NCBI GenBank assembly: GCA_035196065.1
Contig: CP136575.1
Location: 1,641,001 to 1,705,000 of the forward strand
Length of the DNA stretch: 64,000 nucleotides
Direction of reading: 5' to 3'
Origin: Sphingobium sp.
GTDB lineage: Bacteria; Pseudomonadota; Alphaproteobacteria; Sphingomonadales; Sphingomonadaceae
Shown piece after piece: positions 25,829-34,865 of the stretch (position 1 is its first letter; every line of letters begins with the position of its first letter). The notes beneath the pieces were generated by a model. It worked only from the letters and a program-made list of their open reading frames with translations. It was not told where the DNA came from and ran no database searches. Both the position numbers and the translations under genes were made by a program.

Positions 25829-26650
25829 TTACCATCCGCCCGACGCGCCGCCGCCGCCGGATATGCCGCCGCCAAAGCCTCCAAAGCCGCCGCCTCCAAA
25901 ACCGCCGCCGCCGCCCCATGAAGAGCGTGACGAACCGCCCCAATCCGAACCGCCGCCCCAGATGATCACAGGCCCGCCCCAATGATCGCGCCGCTTGCCG
26001 CGATATTTGCGCCCGCCGCGCGATAGGGAACCAATAAGAGGAAAGACGAAGAAGAAGAGGATGAACAACCAGAACAGCACCATGCCCCATCCGCTGGCAC
26101 CGCGCCTGTCTGATCCGCCTTGCTTGGCTGCACGTTCGGCGGCTGCAGCCACGGCCAGCGCATCAGTGGGTTCGCGTTTCAGCTGAGCGATGACTGCGTC
26201 GGTCGCCTGATCGATGCCGCCGCCGAAATTGCCCTCCTTGAAGCGGGGGATCATCTGCTGGTCGATTATGCGACCAGCCAGTGCATCGGGTAAAACCGCC
26301 TCGGAACCAAGGCCAACCTCGATCCGCGTGCGTCGTTCATTGGGCGCGACAAGGATCAGCGCGCCTTCATCCTTTTCAGCATCGCCAATGCCCCATGTTT
26401 CGTAAAGTTCGACCGCATATTCCTCGATCACGCGATCATCGAGCGAGGGCACAGTCGCCACGATCAGCGTCTTGCCCGTTTCCTTGCTCAACGCACGCAA
26501 TTTCGCGTCGATTCCGGCTTCCACCGTATCGGGAATGATCGCTGCCCCGTCATAGACCGGCCCTGCCGGACGGTCGGGCAGCTTTGCATGCGCCATGCTC
26601 CCCGCAAGAAGCGCAACCGCAAGCGTGAGGGCGGCCAATAGCCTGTTCAT
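25829..26650 (-). CDS. TPM-domain protein with Gly-rich C-terminus (YgcG family)
   Basis: Protein of 273 residues. It has a signal peptide (1-22, ending AHA), a TPM domain (about 30-170, with KLRALSKETGKTLIVATVPSLD and ILVAPNERRTRIEVGLG), a membrane segment (about 195-215), and a C-terminal tail made almost only of Gly, Ser, Phe and Trp repeats (from about 235). Glycine-rich tails after a single helix are standard in the YgcG family. It lies between lemA and a second TPM gene in one operon. Confidence 0.88.
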   Translation of the reverse strand: MNRLLAALTLAVALLAGSMAHAKLPDRPAGPVYDGAAIIPDTVEAGIDAKLRALSKETGKTLIVATVPSLDDRVIEEYAVELYETWGIGDAEKDEGALILVAPNERRTRIEVGLGSEAVLPDALAGRIIDQQMIPRFKEGNFGGGIDQATDAVIAQLKREPTDALAVAAAAERAAKQGGSDRRGASGWGMVLFWLFILFFFVFPLIGSLSRGGRKYRGKRRDHWGGPVIIWGGGSDWGGSSRSSWGGGGGFGGGGFGGFGGGISGGGGASGGW

Positions 26651-26678
26651 GATTGGGTTGCCTGCTGCTCCATCTGGC

Positions 26679-27266
26679 CTAGAACTTCACTTCAGGCGCT
26701 TTTTCTGCACCAGCCGCGGCGCGGAAGGGCGTCATGGGTTTGGCACCATGGATGACCTTTGCGCCGATGATGTCGGGAAAGGTCCGGATCGTTGTGTTAT
26801 ATTGCTGCACCGCCTCATTATAACGCATGCGGGCGGTGTTGATCCGGTTTTCGGTGCCGGCCAGTTCGATATTCAGATCTTTGAAACCCTGCTGGCTCTG
26901 TAACTGCGGATAGGCCTCCACGACGGTGCGGAGTTGACCCAAGGCCTGGGTCAGCTGGTTCTGCCCTTCCTCAAATTTGCGGAAGGTTTCAGGATCGGAC
27001 AGATCGTCGGTCGTGATGTTAATCGATGTTGCGCGCGAACGTGCCTCGGTCACCTGCGTCAATATCTGCGTTTCGGATGCAGCAGCGGCCTTGACCGTCG
27101 CAACCAGATTGGGGACGAGATCGGCGCGACGTTGATAGGCGCTCTCAACATTAGCCCATTTGGCCTTGGCATTTTCTTCGGCAGTAGGAACGCTGTTGAT
27201 TCCGCAGCCCGACAGCGAAACCGCCGCAATAGGCACCAGCAGAAACTTGGCATAATCGGAACGCAT
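26679..27266 (-). CDS. lemA: LemA family lipoprotein
   Basis: Protein of 195 residues with a lipoprotein signal ending LSGC (Cys21), then the LemA helical core (AYQRRADLVPNLVATVKA, EARSRA, and FPDIIGAK). The start is the ATG giving MRSDYAKF, which has a GAAGGAGTT ribosome-binding site; an upstream in-frame start is disfavoured. First gene of the lemA-TPM-TPM-Nudix operon. LemA function in Gram-negatives is not settled. A GACAAT-N4-ATTGTC palindrome lies 22 bp upstream. Confidence 0.88.
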   Translation of the reverse strand: MRSDYAKFLLVPIAAVSLSGCGINSVPTAEENAKAKWANVESAYQRRADLVPNLVATVKAAAASETQILTQVTEARSRATSINITTDDLSDPETFRKFEEGQNQLTQALGQLRTVVEAYPQLQSQQGFKDLNIELAGTENRINTARMRYNEAVQQYNTTIRTFPDIIGAKVIHGAKPMTPFRAAAGAEKAPEVKF

Positions 27267-27288
27267 AAGCTGAACTCCTTCCCCGCAG

Positions 27289-27304
27289 GACAATGTGTAT
27301 TGTC
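27289..27304. promoter_or_regulatory. Perfect palindrome upstream of lemA
   Basis: GACAAT and ATTGTC separated by GTGT, between the lemA start and the divergent mscL gene. It has the size and symmetry of a dimeric repressor site, but no cognate regulator is adjacent. Confidence 0.35.
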
Positions 27305-27424
27305 TACATAGGGCAGTGCGTTGGGCAATTCAATCGCTGCAAAAATTTACACGTCATTACATCGACTTGCGGTCGAATGCGCGTAACCTTCCAATTCTCG
27401 AGGTGGATTATAGGGAGAATTAGC

Positions 27425-27829
27425 ATGTTCAAGGAATTTGGAGCCTTTGTAGCACGCGGGAATGTGCTCGATCTTGCAGTAGGTGTTTTGATTGGTGCGG
27501 CATTCGGGACAATTGTTGCCTCGTTGACCGACGATATGATTATGCCCTTCATCTCGCTGCTGACTGGCGGCGGCGTCGATTTTTCGAATATGTTTGTCGT
27601 TTTGGCCGGGACAGCCGCTGATGGAGCTTCGCTGGAAGAAGCCCGCAAGACGGCGACGGTGCTTGCCTATGGCAGTTTCATTACCAAGTTGATCAATTTC
27701 CTGATCCTTGCCTTCATCATCTTTCTGATCGTGCGCAAGGCAAATGGCTTCTTTGCGAAAATGGCACCGCCCGCCGGGCCGAGCGAAGTCGATCTGCTCA
27801 CTGAAATCCGGGATGCGTTGAAGAAATAG
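27425..27829 (+). CDS. mscL: Large-conductance mechanosensitive channel MscL
   Basis: Inner-membrane pressure-release channel of 134 residues. The N-terminal MFKEFGAFVARGNVLDLAVGVLIGAAFG is the conserved amphipathic helix and first membrane segment, TM2 is ITKLINFLILAFIIFLIVRK, and the charged C-terminal helix ends ALKK. Length matches the family. The ATG at 27425 has a GGGAGAATTAGC leader; the frame open upstream is non-coding. Divergent from lemA. Confidence 0.95.
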   Translation: MFKEFGAFVARGNVLDLAVGVLIGAAFGTIVASLTDDMIMPFISLLTGGGVDFSNMFVVLAGTAADGASLEEARKTATVLAYGSFITKLINFLILAFIIFLIVRKANGFFAKMAPPAGPSEVDLLTEIRDALKK

Positions 27830-27852
27830 CGCGTAGCGATTAAACCGGTGAC

Positions 27853-29130
27853 ATGACCGCACCGGAGCATGACAGAGGCCGCCATCTCGTCCGGCAGATC
27901 AATTTGCCGGGTTCGAAGGGCGGCCTTTTTGCCAGCATGCAGGTGAAGCTGTCGGCCCGCTTCATCAACGCCATCCTCGCCCGCATTGATGCGGGGTTGC
28001 AGGACGGTGCCATTGAGGGTCATCTGCCTGACGGGACGAAGCGGTTGCTCGGTAACCGCCGTCCGGGGCCCCAAGCGATCGTTCATGTCCATAGCTGGCG
28101 GGCGCTATTGCGGCTGGTCCGAGGCGGTTCGATCGGCTGGTATGAGGGTTGGGCCGCGGGCGAATGGAGCAGCCCCGATCTTGTGCCGATATTCGATCTG
28201 TTTATGCGCAACCGCGTTGCGCTGGGCGCGGTAGGTCGCGCGTCGGGGCTTGCCAAACTTGCCGGGCGCTTGGCGCAATGGCTACGCCGCAACACAAAGG
28301 CGAAGGCGCGCGATAATGTTGGCGCGCATTATGATCTGGGCAATGATTTCTACGCGGCCTGGCTCGATCCTACGATGACCTATTCTAGCGCGGTGTTTGG
28401 CGCGCCGACCCCGCAGGGCGCATCATTGGAGGCAGCACAGCGACGCAAGATCGATCTTGTCCTTGACCGGCTAGATCTCAAACCGGGTGACCGGTTGCTG
28501 GAGATTGGCTGCGGCTGGGGCGGTCTTGCAGAGGTAGCGCTGGCACGTGCCGACATTGTCTATCATGGCATCAGCCTCTCGCCCGAGCAGATTCGCTTCG
28601 CCAAGGAGCGGCTGGCGGACAAGCGGCATTGGGCGGTCAGCCTCACTGACTATCGCGATATGGGCGACCAATATGATGCCATTGCCAGCGTCGAAATGGT
28701 GGAGGCGGTGGGGCAGGAATATTGGCCCGCCTATCTGGATTGCATTGCCCGTTGCCTGAAACCGGGCGGGCGGGCGGCGCTGCAATATATCCGCATCGAG
28801 GATGATATTTTCGATCAATATGCGAGCGGACAGGATTTCATCCAGCGCTATATCTTCCCGGGCGGTATGCTGCTCTCTGAAAGCCGCTTCCGTGCGCTGG
28901 CCGAAGCGCGGGGACTCGCTTGGCATAATCAGGTCGATTATGGTCTGCATTATGCCGAAACACTGAAGCAATGGCGCATCCGTTTCGATGCTGCGGCGGC
29001 ACAGCGACAATTGCCTGCCGGTTTCGATGCGAATTTCGTTGCGCTCTGGCAATTTTACCTGATGTATTGCGAAGGCGGATTTCGCGGCGGCGGCATCAAT
29101 GTCGCGCAGGTAACGCTGGTGAAGAGTTAG
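27853..29130 (+). CDS. cfa: Cyclopropane-fatty-acyl-phospholipid synthase
   Basis: SAM-dependent enzyme of 425 residues that methylenates unsaturated acyl chains in membrane phospholipids. The SAM-binding motif LLEIGCGWGG is near residue 216, preceded by the family's GAHYDLGNDFYAAWLDPTMTYSSAVF, and followed by SVEMVEAVGQEYWP and the bicarbonate/active-site region FIQRYIFPGG. The N-terminal domain begins with the usual basic stretch. It starts 23 bp after mscL, so both envelope-stress functions may be co-transcribed. Confidence 0.92.
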   Translation: MTAPEHDRGRHLVRQINLPGSKGGLFASMQVKLSARFINAILARIDAGLQDGAIEGHLPDGTKRLLGNRRPGPQAIVHVHSWRALLRLVRGGSIGWYEGWAAGEWSSPDLVPIFDLFMRNRVALGAVGRASGLAKLAGRLAQWLRRNTKAKARDNVGAHYDLGNDFYAAWLDPTMTYSSAVFGAPTPQGASLEAAQRRKIDLVLDRLDLKPGDRLLEIGCGWGGLAEVALARADIVYHGISLSPEQIRFAKERLADKRHWAVSLTDYRDMGDQYDAIASVEMVEAVGQEYWPAYLDCIARCLKPGGRAALQYIRIEDDIFDQYASGQDFIQRYIFPGGMLLSESRFRALAEARGLAWHNQVDYGLHYAETLKQWRIRFDAAAAQRQLPAGFDANFVALWQFYLMYCEGGFRGGGINVAQVTLVKS

Positions 29131-29143
29131 GGAGAGGAAAATC

Positions 29144-30337
29144 ATGAAGAAATGGATCGTCGGGCTGCTGCTCGTGATCGCGGCAGCGGGCGGGATCGGC
29201 TGGTTCAGCATGGACAAGGACATGCGCAGCCTTGCCGCAAATCTGCCCACCGATCGCAATGTCCTCTTCTGGTCAATCGCCCAGCGCGACGCGGCATTCC
29301 GCGCGATGGACCGGCTTCCGGTCTTGGCAAAGGCGAACATCATCGATGCCGGCGACAGCGTTTATCCGCTACCCAAGGGCGCGCCGCTCTCGATCGATGT
29401 CGATGCCTATATGAAGGCACAGCGCACGGCCGGCCTTGTGATCGTGCAGGATGGCAAAATCCGGCTTGAAAAATATGGCCTCGATTTTGATGGCAATGGC
29501 AAATGGACGAGCTTCTCTGTCGCCAAATCCTTCACTTCGACATTGGTCGGAGCAGCGATCAAGGACGGTTATATCAAGAGCCTGGATGACAAGGTGACGG
29601 TATATATCCCCGAAATGAAGGGGTCGGCCTATGACGATGTGACGGTCGCGCAATTGCTGACCATGACATCGGGGATCAAATGGAATGAGGATTATGAAGA
29701 TCCCAAGTCCGATGTTGCGCTCTTCAACGAACATAAGCCCGAGCCCGGGATCGACACTACGGTCAGCTATATGCGCAAATTGCCGCGTGAAGCTCCGGCC
29801 GGCAGCAAATGGGTTTACAAGACCGGCGAGACAAACCTGATCGGGGTGCTGGTTAGCAAGGCGACCGGCAAGACGCTCTCCGCCTATCTGACGGAAAAGG
29901 TCTGGATACCTTTTGGCATGGAGCAGGATGCAAGCTGGTTGCTGGGTTCTACCGGAGCTGAAATCAGCGGTTGCTGCCTGCAGGCGTCGACCCGCGATTA
30001 TGCCCGCTTTGGGCAGTTCATCCTCGGCGGTGGCATGGCGGGCGGCAAGGCAGTGCTGCCTGAAGGCTGGATTGCCCGGGCAACGACCAAGCAGGCCGAT
30101 ATCGGCAATCCGGGCAGGGGCTATGGCTTTCAGTGGTGGACCTATGATGACGGCAGCTATGCCGCGCAGGGCATTTTCGGGCAGGGCATCTTCATCGATC
30201 CAAAGCGGCGGTTGGTGATCGCTTCGAACAGCAACTGGCCGCGCGCGAGTGATCCCGTAGCGGGGCCTGCGCGCGAGGAATTCTACAAAAAGGTACGTGC
30301 GGCGATCGACGCCGAAACAGCAAAGGGTAGCAAATGA
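29144..30337 (+). CDS. Serine beta-lactamase-fold hydrolase (class C / NylB-like)
   Basis: Protein of 397 residues anchored or exported by an N-terminal hydrophobic segment (about 4-21). The nucleophile motif SVAK (Ser125, Lys128) sits in TSFSVAKSFTSTLVG, followed by YIPEMKGSAYDDVTVAQLLTMTSGI and YKTGETN as the second motif. This is the penicillin-binding-protein-like fold used by class C beta-lactamases, esterases and 6-aminohexanoate-dimer hydrolase. Substrate cannot be assigned. The stop overlaps the next SDR start as ATGA. Confidence 0.85.
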   Translation: MKKWIVGLLLVIAAAGGIGWFSMDKDMRSLAANLPTDRNVLFWSIAQRDAAFRAMDRLPVLAKANIIDAGDSVYPLPKGAPLSIDVDAYMKAQRTAGLVIVQDGKIRLEKYGLDFDGNGKWTSFSVAKSFTSTLVGAAIKDGYIKSLDDKVTVYIPEMKGSAYDDVTVAQLLTMTSGIKWNEDYEDPKSDVALFNEHKPEPGIDTTVSYMRKLPREAPAGSKWVYKTGETNLIGVLVSKATGKTLSAYLTEKVWIPFGMEQDASWLLGSTGAEISGCCLQASTRDYARFGQFILGGGMAGGKAVLPEGWIARATTKQADIGNPGRGYGFQWWTYDDGSYAAQGIFGQGIFIDPKRRLVIASNSNWPRASDPVAGPAREEFYKKVRAAIDAETAKGSK

Positions 30338-31149
30338 GCGGGAAGACAGCTTGGATAACCGGGGCATCGTCAGGCATTGGCGAGGCGCTGGCAAAGGAAT
30401 GGCTGGCCCGTGGCGGGCATTGCGTGCTTTCAGGCCGCAATGTTGCCGCGCTGGAGGCGGTGGCATCGGTTGCACCCGATCGTTGTCTGGTGCTGCCGTT
30501 TGAGAGCACCGATTATAGCGCAATACCGGCGCTGGTTGATCAAGCAGTGGCCTTTGCTGGTGGCGTTGACGTGCTGGTCAATAATGCCGGGATTTCGCAA
30601 CGCTCGCTCGCTGTCGATACCGCATTTCCTGTCTATCAGAAGATTGTTGACGTCGATTTGCTCGCGCCGATCGCGCTGACGCAGGCGCTATTGCCGCATA
30701 TGGTCGCACGCGGATCGGGGCATGTCGTGATGATTTCCAGCGTTGCCGGCAAGGTTGGTTCGCCGATGCGCACGGCCTATAGTGCGGCAAAGCACGGGCT
30801 GATTGGCTATGCAGACGCGCTGCGGGCTGAAACCGACGGGCTGGGACTGCGCGTGCTGGTGGTGACGCCGGGTTCGGTGCGGACCGGCGTTTCAAAAAAT
30901 GCACTCACCGCCGATGGCTCGACCCGTGGCGTCAGCGATCACGCGATCGAAAATGGCTATCCGCCGGAGGTCGCTGCGCAGCGGATCTGGGACGCGATGG
31001 ACGCAGGGACGCGCGAATTGCTGATCGCAGAGGGGATGGAGGCTGCCATTGTCGACCTGCGCGCAAAGGAACCTGAAAAACTGTTCAACATGATGGCTGC
31101 TTCCGTTGCGGCCGGCTATGCGCAGAAAATGGCGGCAGAGAACAACTGA
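30334..31149 (+). CDS. Short-chain dehydrogenase/reductase
   Basis: SDR of 271 residues with TGASSGIGEALAKEW, NNAGISQRS, catalytic Ser in MISSVAGK and YSAAK. The sequence pattern (KVGSPMRTAYSAAKHGLIGYADALRAE) resembles the DHRS7-like/"extended classical" oxidoreductases of eukaryotic and bacterial origin. It is translationally coupled to the serine hydrolase upstream. It ends directly against the convergent ccmB gene with no intergenic space. Confidence 0.9.
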   Translation: MSGKTAWITGASSGIGEALAKEWLARGGHCVLSGRNVAALEAVASVAPDRCLVLPFESTDYSAIPALVDQAVAFAGGVDVLVNNAGISQRSLAVDTAFPVYQKIVDVDLLAPIALTQALLPHMVARGSGHVVMISSVAGKVGSPMRTAYSAAKHGLIGYADALRAETDGLGLRVLVVTPGSVRTGVSKNALTADGSTRGVSDHAIENGYPPEVAAQRIWDAMDAGTRELLIAEGMEAAIVDLRAKEPEKLFNMMAASVAAGYAQKMAAENN

Positions 31150-31797
31150 TCAGTCGCGCGCCGCCCGCAAGGCGGCGCCGGCGGCGAAGGGCGACAATGC
31201 GGTGATCGCAAGGCTGGTGGCGGCGAGCAATTCCATTGCCGCGCCCGGATTGGGATCGAGCGTCCCGGCGCCGAAGATCAGGATAGGTATCGCAAGCGGA
31301 ACCAGCAGCAATCCGCCAAGCGCGGACGCCCCATTCAACCCTGCGGTCAGCGCGGCAATCGTTACGCCAAGGCCGGCAAAGGCGGGAAGCGCAAGCGCAA
31401 GGCCGAGCACCAGAGTGCCTGCCTGCGCGTCTGGTACGCCGAGCAAGGCGATGGCAATCGGCGTCGTCAATAGCAAGGGCAGGCCGAAACCGGTGATATG
31501 CCCTGCGATCTTGGCGGCCGCGATCCATTCATCGGCCCATCCGCGCAGATATAGTTGGTCGAGCACACCCGCCTGACGATCAGGCAGGACAAGGCGTTCA
31601 ATCGGCAACAGGCTGGCAAGCAGCGCGGCGATCCACAATATGCTGCCGCCAACGCGTGCGAGCAATGCCTTGTCCGGGCCCGCTGCAAAGGGGAAGAGTG
31701 TCGCCACGGCGAGGTAGAAGACAATCGGCAGCCAAAGGCCACCGCCCGTCCATGCAAGCCGCACGTCCCGCCATGCGATCGCCAGAAAACCGTTCAT
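31150..31797 (-). CDS. ccmB: Haem exporter protein CcmB
   Basis: Inner-membrane permease of 215 residues with about six helices, part of the CcmABCD complex for cytochrome c maturation. The conserved N-terminal region reads AWRDVRLAWTGGGLWLPIVFYL and the internal DRQAGVLDQLYLRG matches the CcmB family. Its start overlaps the end of ccmA by 4 bp (ATGA). CcmC and the rest of the ccm genes are not in this window. Confidence 0.92.
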   Translation of the reverse strand: MNGFLAIAWRDVRLAWTGGGLWLPIVFYLAVATLFPFAAGPDKALLARVGGSILWIAALLASLLPIERLVLPDRQAGVLDQLYLRGWADEWIAAAKIAGHITGFGLPLLLTTPIAIALLGVPDAQAGTLVLGLALALPAFAGLGVTIAALTAGLNGASALGGLLLVPLAIPILIFGAGTLDPNPGAAMELLAATSLAITALSPFAAGAALRAARD

Positions 31798-32408
31798 GCG
31801 ATCTCCTCGCGCGCACGATCGAGCAGGATGCTGCGGCTGATATTCACGGTTGGCGCAATATGCGATGCGACAAGCGCGATCCCGCCGGCGTCGACATGTT
31901 TGCTGAGCGCGGTATCGAGCCGTGCAACATTGGCTTGGTCGAGGCCGTTATAGGGTTCGTCCAAAAGCCAGATTGGCGCCTGTGAAGCCAGCAGCCTTGC
32001 CAGCGCGCCGCGCTTTTTCTGGCCGGTGGAAAGCAGGCGCATCGGTAGGTCGCTGAGCTTTATAAGGTCGAGCGTTTCGAGTGCTGCCTCGAGACGGGCA
32101 GGGGCGATGCCATCAAGGCGCGTCCAGAACTTGATCGCATCTTCAAGGCTCTGATCGAGATCCAAGGCAAGATTGTCGTCGCACAGCGCGATCGCGCCCT
32201 CGATTACCATTGTTCCGGAAACAACTGGCAAAAGACCCGATAATGCCCGAAAGAGCGTCGATTTTCCGCTGCCATTTGCCCCGCGCACCCAGATCATTTC
32301 GCCTGCGCCGACGTCGAGGCTGAAATCGCGCAGCACCAGACGCCCGCCGCGCCACAAAGCGATGCGGGATAAAGAAAGGGCTGGTGTTACGGCTTGACCG
32401 CGCTGCAT
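31794..32408 (-). CDS. ccmA: Haem exporter ATPase CcmA
   Basis: ABC ATPase of 204 residues that pairs with CcmB. Walker A is GANGSGKST (about 43-51), the signature motif is LSTGQKKR, and Walker B is IWLLDEP. The start ATG at 32408 gives [13 protein letters not shown]; the frame continues upstream but the extension is arginine/cysteine-rich and unlike CcmA. It energises release of holo-CcmE in cytochrome c biogenesis. Confidence 0.92.
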   Translation of the reverse strand: MQRGQAVTPALSLSRIALWRGGRLVLRDFSLDVGAGEMIWVRGANGSGKSTLFRALSGLLPVVSGTMVIEGAIALCDDNLALDLDQSLEDAIKFWTRLDGIAPARLEAALETLDLIKLSDLPMRLLSTGQKKRGALARLLASQAPIWLLDEPYNGLDQANVARLDTALSKHVDAGGIALVASHIAPTVNISRSILLDRAREEIA

Positions 32409-32457
32409 TGGCCGACATAGGCACGGCCTGCGCAAAAAGCAAAGACAGGAGAGTAGG

Positions 32458-32748
32458 ATGAGTGTCCGCGAATTGGACGAAGGCGAACGCATAGCGGCAC
32501 TGGCGGCATTGCCACTCTGGACTTATGACGCCGATGCCCGCGGTATCCGCCGCAGTTTTCGCTTTGCCGATTTTGCCGAAGCATTTGCTTTCATGTCGCG
32601 CGTGGCCATCCTCGCCGAAAAGGCCGACCATCATCCCGAATGGTTTAACGTCTACAATCGTGTCGAAATTCTGCTGACAACCCACGATGCCGGCGGCCTA
32701 TCCAAACGCGACATCGCGCTGGCCAGCACAATCGAGGGGTTTGCCTGA
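32458..32748 (+). CDS. phhB: Pterin-4a-carbinolamine dehydratase
   Basis: Enzyme of 96 residues that recycles 4a-hydroxytetrahydropterin formed by phenylalanine hydroxylase. The active-site signature [18 protein letters not shown] carries the two catalytic His residues, and [15 protein letters not shown] closes the fold. Length is normal. It is divergent from ccmA. No phenylalanine hydroxylase gene is in the window. Confidence 0.93.
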   Translation: MSVRELDEGERIAALAALPLWTYDADARGIRRSFRFADFAEAFAFMSRVAILAEKADHHPEWFNVYNRVEILLTTHDAGGLSKRDIALASTIEGFA

Positions 32749-32757
32749 AAAGGGCCG

Positions 32758-32780
32758 CTCCCCGACCGGGGGCCGGGGAG
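32758..32780. terminator. GC-rich hairpin between convergent genes
   Basis: CTCCCCG (32758-32764) pairs with CGGGGAG (32774-32780) between the pterin dehydratase and the convergent SDR. It lacks a T tract on either side, so it may be a weak bidirectional terminator. Confidence 0.4.
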
Positions 32781-32787
32781 GCCAGAT

Positions 32788-33594
32788 TCAGTTTTTGACG
32801 ATCGATTCGATGCCCGCCATTGCGCCCATTTGGCGGCGCAAACGCCCGGGGAACCAGCGCGCGGCAAAGGCGAGTTGCTTTGCGGTCTTATTCACTGTGG
32901 TGTGCACCTTGTCGCCATGCACCGCTTCCCATGCCGCGGGGCCGATGATCGAAACCGGGCTAACTGGAATGCCTGCCTCTTCCAGCTTTTCCTTGCCGGT
33001 CTGGTTGGTGCCAGGCTGCACCGCACCGATGATATTGGTGTCAATAAATCCAGGCATTAGCGAGCGTGACTTGATGCCCATCGGTCGCCATTCAATGTCA
33101 TGCGCCTCGGTCAGCCCGCGCACGGCAAATTTTGTCGCGCTGTAAACGCTCAGGCCGGCCGCGCCGTAAATCCCTGCAGCCGAACTGGTGTTGAGCACGC
33201 AGCTGCCCGATTTGAGATAGGGGAAGCCTGCGCGGATACCGTTGATCACCCCTGTCAGGTTGATCGCAATCATCCGGTCGATATCCGCGTCCTCCATATC
33301 CTGGATCGCGCCACCCGTGCCAACGCCCGCATTGTTGAACAACACGTCGATCGTGCCGCCGCAATGCGGCGCAAAATCGGCGAGTGCGGCTTTCCATTGC
33401 GCGCGGTCGGTCACGTCGAGTTTGTGGATCGACCATTGACCGGCGGGCAGCATGGCCGCGGTTTCCTTCAGGCCCGCCTCATTCACATCGGCCAACCCGA
33501 TGAACCAGCCGCGTTCGGCAAAATAGCGTGAAATTTCACGCCCCAATCCCGATGCAGCACCGGTGACGAAGATGCTCTTGCGATTTGCAGCCAT
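32788..33594 (-). CDS. Short-chain dehydrogenase/reductase
   Basis: SDR of 268 residues with TGAASGLGREISRYFAERGW for the cofactor, NNAGVGTGG, catalytic Ser in TSSAAG and YSATK. The C-terminal third (KLEEAGIPVSPVSIIGPAAWEAVHGDKVHTTV) is typical of a group of SDRs often annotated next to wax-ester or acyl metabolism genes. The start at 33594 (MAANRKSIFVTG) places the glycine motif correctly; the open frame upstream is non-coding. Substrate unknown. Confidence 0.9.
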   Translation of the reverse strand: MAANRKSIFVTGAASGLGREISRYFAERGWFIGLADVNEAGLKETAAMLPAGQWSIHKLDVTDRAQWKAALADFAPHCGGTIDVLFNNAGVGTGGAIQDMEDADIDRMIAINLTGVINGIRAGFPYLKSGSCVLNTSSAAGIYGAAGLSVYSATKFAVRGLTEAHDIEWRPMGIKSRSLMPGFIDTNIIGAVQPGTNQTGKEKLEEAGIPVSPVSIIGPAAWEAVHGDKVHTTVNKTAKQLAFAARWFPGRLRRQMGAMAGIESIVKN

Positions 33595-33700
33595 GCCGCG
33601 ACTCTCCCTTTTATTTTCAATATTGTCAGCACAGCAATTCGCTCGCGTGGTCAAGCCCCTCTTGCAGCGCGGCGGGCGCGGCGATAATCGGGAACCGATC

Positions 33701-34219
33701 ATGCCATTTGCCCGCCACCTCTCCGCCTTATTGTTTGCGCTTCTGCTTGCCTTCCTGCCTGCACATGCCCATGCACAGGTCGTTGCGACCTTTTACAGCC
33801 ATGATTTTGGGGATCATTTCCCTCATGCTTTCATAAAGTTGAAGGGTAAAATTGAGTCATCAGGTGAGGTTGTTGACACCAATTATGGCTTCACTGCGGT
33901 CACGGTTTCACCGGCAATATTGATGGGTTCGGTCAAGGGGATGATCGAGACCAAGGACGCCAAATATGTCGGCAAAAGCAATGCGCATTTTTCGCTCCAG
34001 CTAAGTGATGACGAGTATCGCAAGTTGATCGATCATGTCGAAAAATGGCGCAACATGGGCGGGAAGAGCTATAATCTGAACAAGCGCAACTGCGTGCATT
34101 TCGTGATGGAAGCTGCGGCGTTGCTCGGGCTTTCAGTCAATCGCAACAGCAAGTTTTTCAAGAAGCCGAAATCCTTCCTGTTCGAAGTGATGCGGCTGAA
34201 TCCAAGGTTGAAACTGTAA
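33701..34219 (+). CDS. Exported protein with an LRAT-like (permuted NlpC/P60) NCxHFV motif
   Basis: Protein of 172 residues with a clear signal peptide (1-25, ending AHAHA). The mature part has a His cluster (His34, His39, His42 in SHDFGDHFPHAF) and a later Asn-Cys-Val-His-Phe-Val at 130-135 (Cys131). A His early and NCxHFV late is the layout of permuted papain-like enzymes such as LRAT and H-RAS-like acyltransferases. I infer a thiol hydrolase or acyltransferase in the periplasm; the substrate is unknown. ATG at 33701 is chosen because it begins the signal peptide. Confidence 0.7.
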   Translation: MPFARHLSALLFALLLAFLPAHAHAQVVATFYSHDFGDHFPHAFIKLKGKIESSGEVVDTNYGFTAVTVSPAILMGSVKGMIETKDAKYVGKSNAHFSLQLSDDEYRKLIDHVEKWRNMGGKSYNLNKRNCVHFVMEAAALLGLSVNRNSKFFKKPKSFLFEVMRLNPRLKL

Positions 34220-34241
34220 AGCGGAGATCTTGGCGATCGGT

Positions 34242-34865
34242 TCAGAGCGCCTCAAATCCCGTCGCATAATAGTGCCAGGTAAAGATCGCTGCCGCGCCGC
34301 GATGGGGTCGCCAGCCCTCAGCCAGCGCGCGCGTGGGCTTTTCCGTCGGCCGCGTTTCCATGGCAAGGATGCGTTTGACCCCTTCCTGCACGGCAAGGTC
34401 GCCTGCGGGCCAGATATCGGGACGGCCTTCTGCAAAGAGTAAGTAGATCTCTGCTGACCAGCGCCCGATCCCCTTTACCTGTGTCAGATAGGCAATCGCC
34501 TCCTCATCATCTTGGGGGAGAGAATCGAGCGGCAATGCGCCCGTCACCACCAGTTCGGCCAGACTGCGCGCATAGCCTTGTTTCTGCCGACTGAGGCCAC
34601 AGGCACGCAACGCATCATAATCCTGTTCAAGCAGGGTTTCCGGGGCGCATTCCGGGCCAAGTTGTGCCTGCAGCTTTGCCCACATCGATGCTGCTGCGGC
34701 AACACTGACCTGCTGGCCGACAATCGTCCGCAGCAGCGTTGTGTAGCCCCGTTCGCGTATACGCGGTTCGGGATAGCCTGTCTGCTCCAGCGCCCGGGCA
34801 AAGCCCTTTTCCCGGGCTGCCAGGGCGTCGAGGGACTCCTTGATCTGTGCTGCTGTAAGCCCCAT
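34242..34865 (-). CDS. DNA-3-methyladenine glycosylase II (AlkA-like)
   Basis: Base-excision repair glycosylase of 207 residues. The HhH-GPD motif is LTQVKGIGRWSAEIYLLFAEGRPDIWPAGDLAVQEG, with the catalytic Asp in PAGD. It lacks the N-terminal domain of E. coli AlkA and so resembles the short bacterial/yeast MAG-type enzymes that remove 3-methyladenine and related alkylated bases. Its ATG overlaps the stop of the lipoprotein gene upstream by one base. Confidence 0.9.
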   Translation of the reverse strand: MGLTAAQIKESLDALAAREKGFARALEQTGYPEPRIRERGYTTLLRTIVGQQVSVAAAASMWAKLQAQLGPECAPETLLEQDYDALRACGLSRQKQGYARSLAELVVTGALPLDSLPQDDEEAIAYLTQVKGIGRWSAEIYLLFAEGRPDIWPAGDLAVQEGVKRILAMETRPTEKPTRALAEGWRPHRGAAAIFTWHYYATGFEAL

